Shown here in pieces: positions 23,695 through 30,375 of a stretch of DNA of 37,300 nt. The notes under the pieces were generated by a model. It ran no database searches, had not been told where the DNA came from, and saw nothing but the letters and a program-made list of their open reading frames with translations. A program made the position numbers and the translations under genes. How positions within the stretch are numbered: position 1 is the stretch's first letter; every line of letters starts with the position of its first letter. Source of the stretch: Verrucomicrobiota bacterium (GTDB lineage Bacteria; Verrucomicrobiota; Verrucomicrobiia; Chthoniobacterales; Chthoniobacteraceae). The stretch is taken from positions 1-37,300 of the forward strand of contig VFJQ01000142.1 of assembly GCA_009885995.1 (NCBI GenBank), given 5' to 3'.

Positions 23695-23730
23695 ACGCCG
23701 CGCAGCACCCTGCGCGGCGTTTGGGCTTTT
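23695..23730 (+). terminator. Rho-independent-like terminator after the secreted-protein gene
   Basis: ACGCCGCGCAG (23695-23705) and CTGCGCGGCGT (23710-23720) form a perfect 11-bp stem around CACC, followed by TTGGGCTTTT. It lies 23 bases after the stop at 23672 and separates that gene from the sigma-factor gene, which starts at 23767. The T-tract is interrupted by GGGC. Confidence 0.72.
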
Positions 23731-23766
23731 CAGGTATCGGCCCGGCGCGGTATTTCGCGCGGCGTC

Positions 23767-24402
23767 ATGGACCTCGTTACGCAAGCCAGCCTGCTTGTCC
23801 GCCTCAGCACCGCTTCACAGCAGGGCGACTGGACGCTCTTCTACGAGAAATACGCGGCGGTGATCGTGAGCTTTGCGCAGAAGCAGGGGCTCGATCCGCA
23901 CGGCGCACGCGATGCGTTGCAGGAGACGATGCTCGTGGTGATGCGCAAGCTGCCCGCTTTCACCTACGACCCGGCGAAGGGACGCTTCCGCAACTGGCTG
24001 CTCAGCATCGTCGCCAACAAAGTGCGCGAGGCGCAGCGCCGCGCGCGGCGGGAAGGGCACGTGTCGCTCGACGCGGAACCGGAATCCGGCGAGCCGCTAC
24101 ACGAACAGCTCGCCGCTGGTGGGGCGACGGCGGATGCGGCGGTCGAGGAGGCGTGGCGGCAGAGCTTACTCGAGGAGGCGCTGATGCGGCTGCTCGACGA
24201 TCCGCACACGAAGCCCGAGACGATCGCCATCTTCCGCGCCTGCGCGCTGGAAGGCCGCCCCGTGGCAGAAGTGGCCGCGCAGTTTGGGCTGAAAGAAAAC
24301 GCAGTCTATCAAATCAAGAACCGCCTCATGACCCGGCTCCGCGGTCTGCTTGCCGAGGTCGAAGACGGCGCCGAACCTCCACCTGCCGATGAACCCGCTT
24401 GA
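23767..24402 (+). CDS. ECF-like sigma-70 family RNA polymerase sigma factor
   Basis: A 211-residue two-domain sigma factor. Region 2 spans about residues 20-100: DWTLFYEKYAAVIVSFAQK, GARDALQETMLVVMRKLPAF and GRFRNWLLSIVANKVREA, the -10 recognition and core-binding helices. An acidic, poorly conserved linker (EPESGEPLHEQ) follows. Region 4 (about 135-200) has LEGRPVAEVAAQFGLKENA and VYQIKNRLMTRLRGLL, the helix-turn-helix for the -35. There is no zinc-type anti-sigma gene next to it. Instead it overlaps a small FHA-domain protein by 14 bp and lies downstream of an FHA Ser/Thr kinase. I therefore suspect regulation by phosphorylation and phosphothreonine binding rather than by a classical anti-sigma. 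The ATG at 23767 is the first good start. Confidence 0.92.
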   Translation: MDLVTQASLLVRLSTASQQGDWTLFYEKYAAVIVSFAQKQGLDPHGARDALQETMLVVMRKLPAFTYDPAKGRFRNWLLSIVANKVREAQRRARREGHVSLDAEPESGEPLHEQLAAGGATADAAVEEAWRQSLLEEALMRLLDDPHTKPETIAIFRACALEGRPVAEVAAQFGLKENAVYQIKNRLMTRLRGLLAEVEDGAEPPPADEPA

Positions 24403-24844
24403 CGACCTCTCCCCCGCCGAGCTCGCCGCGCTCGAACACACCGCCCGCAGCGCGAAGCTCGAGACGCAGACGCTCATCGCGCAACTCAGCGTCACGGCTG
24501 GCTTGCTCAACGCACTACCCGCCGCGCCCACTACACCGTCGCTCATCTTTCGCCGGCCGCTGACCAACACCGTCGAATGCGTGCCGGTCGGCGCGGGTGT
24601 GACGGCGGGCCGCGGCGAGGGTTGTGAGATTCGTTTCGAGGGCCGGCAGGAGGTGAGCCGGCGGCACTTCGCCGTGCGGCCCGTGGACGATCTGTTTTTC
24701 GTCGAAGACCTCGCCTCGTCGAATGGCACGACCGTCGAGGGCGTCGCTGGCCGCATCTCCCGCCGCGAACTGCGCGACGGCGACCTCATCCGCGCCGGCG
24801 GGATTATCTTCCTTTTCGTCAGACCTGAACCGGCTGGCGGCTAA
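24389..24844 (+). CDS. Small FHA-domain protein coupled to the sigma factor
   Basis: A 151-residue cytoplasmic protein. Residues 1-50 are helical and partly coiled (LSPAELAALEHTARSAKLETQ) and end in a Pro/Thr hinge. An FHA domain fills the rest: Gly74-Arg75 in TAGRGEGCEIRF, Ser90-Arg-Arg-His93 in EVSRRHFAV, and SSNGT at 110-114. These are the phosphothreonine-contacting positions of the family. The gene starts inside the sigma-factor gene with a 14-bp overlap, so the two proteins are made together. The likely role is to bind the phosphorylated sigma factor or a phosphorylated partner and gate transcription. Its last 26 bases overlap the 3' end of the convergent oxidoreductase gene. Confidence 0.9.
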   Translation: MNPLDDLSPAELAALEHTARSAKLETQTLIAQLSVTAGLLNALPAAPTTPSLIFRRPLTNTVECVPVGAGVTAGRGEGCEIRFEGRQEVSRRHFAVRPVDDLFFVEDLASSNGTTVEGVAGRISRRELRDGDLIRAGGIIFLFVRPEPAGG

Positions 24845-27068
24845 CACCCGCCGCGCGCTCGATTCGCACGAGCGCGTTGTAGTCCGGCACGCCGCCGCCT
24901 TTATCGACCACTCCGCGGCGGATGATGACGTTTCCTTCCGGCCACATGACTTGCAGATTTCCCGGCGCGAGATCGGCGATGAAGACGCGGCCTTCGTAGC
25001 GGCCGAGGTCGTTCACGAGAGCGATGGCGTCGCCGTGCTTGAGGTGGAACGTGCCGGCGTCTTCACCGGAAATGAAGACCGCGTCGCGCCCGGCGCCGGT
25101 GAGCGGATCGATCTCGGCGTAGATAAGCGTGTTGAACTGCTTCCCGCGCCGCGTGCTGACGTGGAAAAAGCCGGGTTCGTGCGCGTGAGGGACATCGACG
25201 GCGGCGAGGTGCGCCTTCCCGTCCTCCGTCGGAAACACACCGTCCGCGCACAAGTGCGGGCCGCCGTATTGGAAAGCGTCGCCCGTCTTCCGCAGGTGCT
25301 GCACGCCGTCGTAGAACGGCACCACGCGCGCGATCTCCTCGCGCATCTTCCAGCCGTCTTCGCACGCGAGCAGTTGTGCGCGATCCGGATGAACCCGCGC
25401 GGCGAGATCGCGCAGGATCTTCCACTCGGCGCGCGCTTCGCCGACCTGCCGCGGCAACTCGGGCGAAAACATCACACGCCGCTCGGTGCTCGTCTCGACG
25501 CCGCCGTCATCCTGCTCGTAGCGCGTCTTCGCGGGGAGCAGCAACACCTCGCCATCGACCGCGGGCGAGAGGAACATCTGGTCGGTGAGGATGATGTCCT
25601 GGTGGATGCGTAGCGGCACGCGCGACATCGCGTCGGCGACGTAGCCGGGCTCGGGGAGCGTGCGGAGGAAATTCCCGCCGAGGCAGAAGAACACGTCGAG
25701 TTCGCCGCGCGCGCACGCCTCGACCATCTCGACCGCGGTGAGTCCGCGCCATTCGGGAATCGGAAAGCCGTATTGCTGCGAGAGCTTCGCGCAGTTTTCC
25801 GGCGTGAGCGGAATGCTGCCGGGCAGCGCGGTCGAGTAGGCCCCCATCTCGGCGCCGCCTTGCACGGACGAGTGCCCGCGGATCGGCATCACGCCGCAGC
25901 CGTCGCGGCCGACCCAGCCCTGCGTGAGCGCGAGGTTGAGGATCATCTGCACGCCGTCCGCGCCCCACGGATGCTGCGTGATGCCCATGCTCCACACGAG
26001 CACCGCATTCTTCGCGCGGTGCAGCATCTCAGCAAATTCGCGCATCGCCGCCTGCGGCAAGCCGCTCGCCTTTTCCAGCTCGGCCCACGTGAGCGACTCG
26101 GCGCGCGCCTTCACCTCCTGCCAGCCGACGCACTTCTCATCGAGGAAGGGCTGATCAATCCAGCCCTCGGCGAAGATCGTCTTCAGCGTGCCGTAGAGGA
26201 AGGCGATGTCGCCGCCTTGCGTGACGGGGAACCAGAAGTCCGCGATGTTCGTGCCGAAGAGCGCGGAGTCCATGTTGCTCGGCACCCAGTAGCGTTTCAT
26301 GCCGGGCTCGAGCAGCGGGTTCACGAGCACGACTTTCATGCCGAGCTTCTTCGCCTCGTGCAGATACTTGGTGGAGACGGGCTGATCGTTTGCCGGGTTC
26401 GAGCCGAAGAAGACGACGAGGTCGGCCTTATACCAATCGCTGTAACTGCACGTGGTCGCCCCGACGCCGAGCGTGGCTTTCATCGCCGCGCCACTCGGGC
26501 TGTGGCAGAGGCGCGCGGCGTTATCGACGTGGTTCGTGCCGATGAAACGCGCCGCTTTCTGCGCCATGTAATAGACCTCGTTCGTGACGCCGCGCGACGT
26601 GACGAAGAATGCCACGCGCTTCGGATCGCTCGCGCGAATCTTCGACGCCATGCGGTCGAGCGCATCGTCCCACGAGATGCGTCGGAAGCCTTTCTCGCCG
26701 CGCCGGCGCAGCATCGGATACGCAAGCCGGCCGAGTTTGCGGAGTTGCTGATTGTCGAGCATCGCGAGGCCCGCGACATCGGCGAGCAGGCGGTGATCGA
26801 GTTCCGGCATCGTGTTCAGGCGGAGAAGATTCAGCCGCGTCATGCAGAGATGCGGGCCCTTCACGGTCCAGTCGTGCAGACCCGCGACGCCGAGCGCGCA
26901 GCCATCGCACACGCCCTTCGTGATCACGTCCCACGCGTAGCCGAGGTTGTCGCGGTTCTCCCAGACGATCTTCGCCATGTCGCGAAAATGCTGCGGCTTC
27001 ACCTGCCCGACGCCGAAGGGCATCCATGCGGCGAGCGAGCGGCGATGGGAGATTTGATGGGGACTCAT
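24819..27068 (-). CDS. FdhF/YdeP-family molybdopterin oxidoreductase
   Basis: A 749-residue enzyme of the molybdopterin-bis-guanine-dinucleotide superfamily. The N-terminus has cysteines 54, 57 and 75 in GVCDGCALGVAGLHD and GPHLCMTRL, the likely Fe-S ligands though not in the usual C-x2-C-x3-C order. Later come DDALDRMASKIR, then NAARLCHSPSGAA with Cys188 at the position of the metal-ligating Sec/Cys of formate dehydrogenases. FFGSNPANDQP, SMGITQHPWGADGVQ and RGHSSVQGGAEMG line the cofactor. The C-terminal barrel has ISGEDAGTFHLKHGDAIALVND. The ATG at 27068 (MSPHQISHRR) avoids a Cys/Arg-rich leader that is only open frame. The protein has no Tat signal, so it is cytoplasmic. The substrate of this family is not settled; formate is only one possibility. 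No electron-transfer partner genes are adjacent. Confidence 0.9.
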   Translation of the reverse strand: MSPHQISHRRSLAAWMPFGVGQVKPQHFRDMAKIVWENRDNLGYAWDVITKGVCDGCALGVAGLHDWTVKGPHLCMTRLNLLRLNTMPELDHRLLADVAGLAMLDNQQLRKLGRLAYPMLRRRGEKGFRRISWDDALDRMASKIRASDPKRVAFFVTSRGVTNEVYYMAQKAARFIGTNHVDNAARLCHSPSGAAMKATLGVGATTCSYSDWYKADLVVFFGSNPANDQPVSTKYLHEAKKLGMKVVLVNPLLEPGMKRYWVPSNMDSALFGTNIADFWFPVTQGGDIAFLYGTLKTIFAEGWIDQPFLDEKCVGWQEVKARAESLTWAELEKASGLPQAAMREFAEMLHRAKNAVLVWSMGITQHPWGADGVQMILNLALTQGWVGRDGCGVMPIRGHSSVQGGAEMGAYSTALPGSIPLTPENCAKLSQQYGFPIPEWRGLTAVEMVEACARGELDVFFCLGGNFLRTLPEPGYVADAMSRVPLRIHQDIILTDQMFLSPAVDGEVLLLPAKTRYEQDDGGVETSTERRVMFSPELPRQVGEARAEWKILRDLAARVHPDRAQLLACEDGWKMREEIARVVPFYDGVQHLRKTGDAFQYGGPHLCADGVFPTEDGKAHLAAVDVPHAHEPGFFHVSTRRGKQFNTLIYAEIDPLTGAGRDAVFISGEDAGTFHLKHGDAIALVNDLGRYEGRVFIADLAPGNLQVMWPEGNVIIRRGVVDKGGGVPDYNALVRIERAAGVSRQPVQV

Positions 27069-27138
27069 GCGGCAAGGAATAGGGCCGCACCGCCTTCGCA
27101 GCAAGGCAGCCGCCTGCTCACTGCGATGAAGTTTCGCG

Positions 27139-27537
27139 CTATGCCAGCGATGCGAGCAGCTTCGGCCCGAACACAAGCAGGCCGACCATCGCCGCGATGA
27201 TCGCAGCCACGAGGACGGCGCCCGCCGCCAGATCCTTGGCCCGCCCGACCAGCGGATGCTCCTCCGGAGCGACGCGATCGGCGAGCGCTTCGAGGGCGGA
27301 GTTCAAACCCTCGGCGGTCCACACCAACCCGATCGCGAGCAACACCGCGCACCACTCGATCGGAGCCAACACGAGCCAGGCGCCGAGCGACACGACTGCG
27401 ATCGTCGCCACAGCGTGGATGCGTGCGTTCGGCTGACTCGTCAGCAGCCACCGCAGGCCGCGGCCGGCATCCACGAAACTGCGCGCCCGCCGCGACCACC
27501 ACGAACCGCCACGGGCTCGGGTCGGGCGCTCGTCCAT
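27139..27537 (-). CDS. dgkA: Diacylglycerol kinase (DgkA / undecaprenol kinase family)
   Basis: A 132-residue membrane kinase. After a basic N-terminus, the family core reads SFVDAGRGLRWLLTSQPNARIH, then two TM helices (AVATIAVVSLGAWLVLAP and WCAVLLAIGLVWTAEGLN). The active-site stretch is EGLNSALEALADRV followed by HPLVGRAKDLAAGAVLVAA, the AKD/xAGAV signature of this family. A third TM helix (LVAAIIAAMVGLLVFG) ends the protein. It phosphorylates diacylglycerol or undecaprenol in the inner membrane, recycling lipid carriers. It starts 9 bases after the stop of the His-rich lipoprotein gene upstream, so both are probably on one transcript with queE and queD. Confidence 0.9.
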   Translation of the reverse strand: MDERPTRARGGSWWSRRARSFVDAGRGLRWLLTSQPNARIHAVATIAVVSLGAWLVLAPIEWCAVLLAIGLVWTAEGLNSALEALADRVAPEEHPLVGRAKDLAAGAVLVAAIIAAMVGLLVFGPKLLASLA

Positions 27538-27546
27538 CCGCCTCGG

Positions 27547-27783
27547 TTACTTCTTCTCGGGGAAGAAGGCGGGCTTTTCCTCAGCCTTCGCACCGTGGGC
27601 GTCGGCGGGAGCGTGGGCTTCGTCCTTCTTCGCGTGCGCCGCCGCCTCGCCGTGACCGGCTTCATGCGCGCCACCGCTGCCGTGCGTGTGAGTCACGAGC
27701 GACTGACCGGAAATCGGTTGCTTTTCACAGGCGCTGAAGGCGAGTGCGAAGACGGCGAACGAGAGGACAAGGATGCGGGTCAT
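27547..27783 (-). CDS. Small His-rich lipoprotein
   Basis: A 78-residue protein that starts at ATG 27783. The leader MTRILVLSFAVFALAF ends in the lipobox-like FSAC with Cys19, so lipid attachment is likely. The mature part contains seven His in about 35 residues (VTHTHGSGGAHEAGHGEAAA and the following AHAKK, AHAP, DAHGAK words), which suggests loose metal binding, for example zinc or nickel. The rest is Lys/Glu/Ala-rich and disordered. The frame remains open upstream to 27840, but the leader pattern fits best at 27783. It sits between queD and dgkA on the same strand. Function is unknown; zinc supply to the zinc enzyme QueD would be speculation. Confidence 0.72.
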   Translation of the reverse strand: MTRILVLSFAVFALAFSACEKQPISGQSLVTHTHGSGGAHEAGHGEAAAHAKKDEAHAPADAHGAKAEEKPAFFPEKK

Positions 27784-27836
27784 AAAGCGCGCGGACGCTA
27801 GCGAGGGTCGGCGGGCTGCCAACCGAAAACTCCGCC

Positions 27837-28199
27837 TCACTCACCGCGATACGTGCAGCGCGCGGTCGGCGTCTCGTGGATTACGATCTCGGCCAGCCCC
27901 GGGAGCTGCGGCGCGAGCGAGCGCCAGAACCACGCGGCCATGTTTTCGATCGTCGGATTCTCCAGCCCGGGCACTTCGTTGAGGTAGCCGTGGTCGAGTT
28001 GATCGACGAGCGGGTTCATCGCACCGCTGATCTGCGCGTGATCATAAAACCAGCCCGTCACCGGATCGACCTCACCCTCGACGGTGATCTCGACCTTGAA
28101 GCTGTGCCCGTGCATCTGCCGGCATTTGTGGCCTTCGGGCGCGCACGGCAGCGTCTGCGCGGACTCGAAACGGAAATCTTTGGTGAGGCGGACTCGCAT
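27837..28199 (-). CDS. queD: 6-carboxy-5,6,7,8-tetrahydropterin synthase
   Basis: QueD converts dihydroneopterin triphosphate to carboxytetrahydropterin on the way to the 7-deazaguanine preQ0 and queuosine. The 120-residue length is typical of the single-domain T-fold enzyme. The zinc-binding part reads FESAQTLPCAPEGHKCRQMHGHSFKV in consecutive pieces, with the catalytic Cys in KCRQMHGH. Then come GWFYDHAQISG and QLDHGYLNEV with the second His, and ENPTIENMAAWFW near the end. ETPTARCTYRGE closes the substrate pocket. The gene is separated from queE upstream by a 101-bp spacer that contains an inverted-repeat element. queC and queF are not in the window, so the pathway is only partly seen here. 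Confidence 0.94.
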   Translation of the reverse strand: MRVRLTKDFRFESAQTLPCAPEGHKCRQMHGHSFKVEITVEGEVDPVTGWFYDHAQISGAMNPLVDQLDHGYLNEVPGLENPTIENMAAWFWRSLAPQLPGLAEIVIHETPTARCTYRGE

Positions 28200-28211
28200 G
28201 GAACGCAGGTT

Positions 28212-28297
28212 TTAACGCAGAGGCGCCGAGAGCGCAAAGGGCCGCGGAGAAAGAAAATCCTCTGCGTTCCTCCGCGCTCTCTGCGTCTCTGCGTTGA
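28212..28297. repeat. Inverted-repeat (MITE-like) element between queE and queD
   Basis: The left arm starting AACGCAGAGGCGCCGAGAGC (from about 28214) is the near reverse complement of the right arm, which ends CTCTCTGCGTCTCTGCGTTG near 28296. Arms match at most positions over about 38 bases, around a short A-rich loop. The words GCAGAG and CGCAGAG recur. A longer relative with perfect arms lies at 35350-35468. It separates the queE stop (28301) from the queD start and could act as an mRNA hairpin. Confidence 0.78.
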
Positions 28298-28300
28298 ACA

Positions 28301-28954
28301 TCACACCCCGCGCGCTCTCGGTTCCCAGATGAACTTGTGCATCTGGAGTTGGAAGCGGACGGGCAGCTTGTCCTCCAGCACCCACTCGACGATCTGCCGC
28401 GGCTCGATGCGGCCGAAGATCGGCGAGAAGAGCACGCAGCCGGCGAGCGCGGCGAGGTCGTGCTCGCGGACTTGCGCGCGGCTCCACTCGTAGTCCTCGC
28501 GGCTGCCGATCACGAACTTCACCTCATCGCGCTTCGTGAGGTGCGGGATGTTGGCGAAAAGATTCCGCGCGCACTCGCCGCTGCCGGGCGTCTTCAAGTC
28601 CATGATCCGATGCACGCGCGAGTCGATGCCGCTGATGTCGTGCGCGCCGCTCGTCTCGATGAGCACGGTCTTCCCCGCGTCGCACAAGGCGGCCATGAGC
28701 GGCAGCACGTTTTTCTGCAGCAGCGGCTCGCCGCCGGTGATCTCGACCAGCGGACAATCATACGCGAGCACCTCGCCGAGCACTTCGTCGAAGGCCCGGC
28801 GCTTGCCCTCGTAGAAGGCGTATTCGGTGTCGCAGTAGTTGCAGCGCAGGTCGCACGCGGTCGTCCGCACGAAGACGCACGGCAGCCCCGCCCAGGTGCT
28901 TTCGCCCTGGATGGACTGGTAGATTTCATTCACGACGAGCGAGGGGGTGGACAT
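28301..28954 (-). CDS. queE: 7-carboxy-7-deazaguanine synthase (radical SAM)
   Basis: QueE is the radical SAM step of preQ0 synthesis, acting on the QueD product. The 217-residue length is usual. NEIYQSIQGESTWAGLPC opens the protein. The cluster motif is CDLRCNYC (C-x3-C-x2-C) with the following DTEYAFYEG, then ITGGEPLLQ, the SAM-binding GGEP. IETSGAHDI and MDLKTPGSGE follow. The ATG at 28954 is preferred; a GTG at 28966 adds only MPPS. It diverges from trpA across 40 bases, so the two promoters must share or overlap that gap. It is the first gene of the minus-strand run through queD to dgkA. Confidence 0.95.
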   Translation of the reverse strand: MSTPSLVVNEIYQSIQGESTWAGLPCVFVRTTACDLRCNYCDTEYAFYEGKRRAFDEVLGEVLAYDCPLVEITGGEPLLQKNVLPLMAALCDAGKTVLIETSGAHDISGIDSRVHRIMDLKTPGSGECARNLFANIPHLTKRDEVKFVIGSREDYEWSRAQVREHDLAALAGCVLFSPIFGRIEPRQIVEWVLEDKLPVRFQLQMHKFIWEPRARGV

Positions 28955-28994
28955 GGACGGAGGCACTGATGCACTAATGCGCCCTCACATCCAC

Positions 28995-29795
28995 ATGCCG
29001 AATCGCATCGACCAGAAATTTGCCGAGCTGCGCGCCGCCGGGCGCAAGGCGCTCATCACCTACATCTGCGCCGGTGATCCGAGCCTCGCGCAGACGAAGG
29101 CGCTCTGCCTCGCCTTCGAGCGCGCCGGGGTCGATATCCTCGAGCTCGGCGTCCCCTTCTCCGACCCGCTCGCCGACGGCGTGGTGAACCAGATGGCCTC
29201 CACACGCGCGCTCGCCGCCGGCGCGACCTCGCACGGCGTGCTCGACATGATCCGCGAGCTGCGCCGTGAGTCGCAGATCCCGATCGTGCTCTACACCTAC
29301 GTGAACCCGATCTACCGCTACGGCTTCGAGCTCTTCCATCGCGACGCCGAAGCCGCGGGCGTGGACGGCCTCCTCATCCTCGACCTGCCACCGGATGAAG
29401 ACGCCGCGAACCCGGACTTCGAGGAGCACAGCGGGCTCAAGCGCATCCGCCTCATCGCGCCCACCACCCCCGACGCACGCATCGCGCAGCTCACCAAAGG
29501 CGCGGGCGGCTTCATCTATTACGTCTCGCGCGAAGGCGTGACCGGTGAGCGCAGCGAAGTCGCCGCGTCCATCGACGAGCGCGTCGCCGCCATCCGCGCG
29601 ACCACTTCACTCCCCATCGCCGTCGGCTTCGGCATCTCCACGCCCGATCATGTGCGCGCGGTCGCGAAGGTCGCGGACGGTGTGGTCGTCGGCAGCGCAA
29701 TCGTGCGGCAGATCGGCGAGATAGGCGACCAGCCCGATCTCGCGAAAAAACTCGCCGCCTTCGTCGCCCCGCTCGCCGCCGCCGCGCACAGCTGA
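28995..29795 (+). CDS. trpA: Tryptophan synthase alpha chain
   Basis: TrpA cleaves indole-3-glycerol phosphate and channels indole to TrpB in the last steps of tryptophan synthesis. The 266-residue length is normal. The catalytic pair is in DILELGVPFSDPLADG: the Glu of ELGVPFSDP and the Asp of SDPLADG. NPIYRYGFELFHRDAEAAG, DLPPDED and GGFIYYVSREGVTG line the active site, and GFGISTPDHV carries the phosphate-binding loop. The ATG at 28995 gives the family start (NRIDQKFAELRAAGRKALI); 16 residues more are open upstream but look like the spacer. trpB is not adjacent, so the gene stands alone here, divergent from queE. Confidence 0.95.
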   Translation: MPNRIDQKFAELRAAGRKALITYICAGDPSLAQTKALCLAFERAGVDILELGVPFSDPLADGVVNQMASTRALAAGATSHGVLDMIRELRRESQIPIVLYTYVNPIYRYGFELFHRDAEAAGVDGLLILDLPPDEDAANPDFEEHSGLKRIRLIAPTTPDARIAQLTKGAGGFIYYVSREGVTGERSEVAASIDERVAAIRATTSLPIAVGFGISTPDHVRAVAKVADGVVVGSAIVRQIGEIGDQPDLAKKLAAFVAPLAAAAHS

Positions 29796-29857
29796 CGGCT
29801 CGGGAGGAAAGGTTTTCGCTTTGCATTAAGGCGACGAATCGCTTTTCCGATGGAGAC

Positions 29858-30370
29858 ATGAAGAACCTAGTCCCCCTGTTCCTCGCCCTCGCCGCCACAC
29901 CCGTGCTCGCGCTCGACAAGGTCGGCGTCGCCGTGAATGTCCGAACCGACGGGCGAGCCGTCGATGGCAACGGCAAGACAGAAGAGCAAAAGCGCTTCCT
30001 CGAGATCATCGTCACAAACAGGACTCGCGAGGAATTGACCGATCTCTCGGTGAAGTGGGTCATCTTCGCGACCGACCTCAAGAGCAACGACGTCACGAAG
30101 GCGGGCAAGGGCGATGTGAAGGCGAGCGTCTACCCGCAGCGAAACGAAGTCATCACAGCGCAAACCGTGACCATGAACTACACCCCCCGCCACGCAGAGC
30201 GCTCCTCGCAGAGCAAAGGAAAGGGCAGCAACAAAAAGGGCGGCAACACAACCTCCAAGACCGTCGAGGCGAGCGGCAACCGTTACAAGGGCTGGGGCGT
30301 GCAGGTCTTTCAACGCGGCACGATGGTCGGTGAAGCCTACAGCACACACGAGCTCAAGACCCGCATGTAG
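29858..30370 (+). CDS. Small exported hypothetical protein
   Basis: A 170-residue protein with a signal peptide MKNLVPLFLALAATPVLA before LDKVGVAV. The ATG has GGAG seven bases before it (ATGGAGACATG). The mature part is beta-rich (VGVAVNVRTDGR, FLEIIVTNRTREELTDLSVKW and VIFATDLKSNDV), which resembles an Ig-like fold, with a Lys/Ser/Gly-rich loop (SKGKGSNKKGGNTTSK) and a final GWGVQVFQRGTMVGEAYST strand pair. There is no enzyme motif. It resembles small conserved envelope proteins of Verrucomicrobiota, but I cannot name it. A 5-bp stem CCGCG/CGCGG at 30371-30385 just after its stop spans the stop of the convergent permease gene. Confidence 0.78.
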   Translation: MKNLVPLFLALAATPVLALDKVGVAVNVRTDGRAVDGNGKTEEQKRFLEIIVTNRTREELTDLSVKWVIFATDLKSNDVTKAGKGDVKASVYPQRNEVITAQTVTMNYTPRHAERSSQSKGKGSNKKGGNTTSKTVEASGNRYKGWGVQVFQRGTMVGEAYSTHELKTRM

Positions 30371-30375
30371 CCGCG

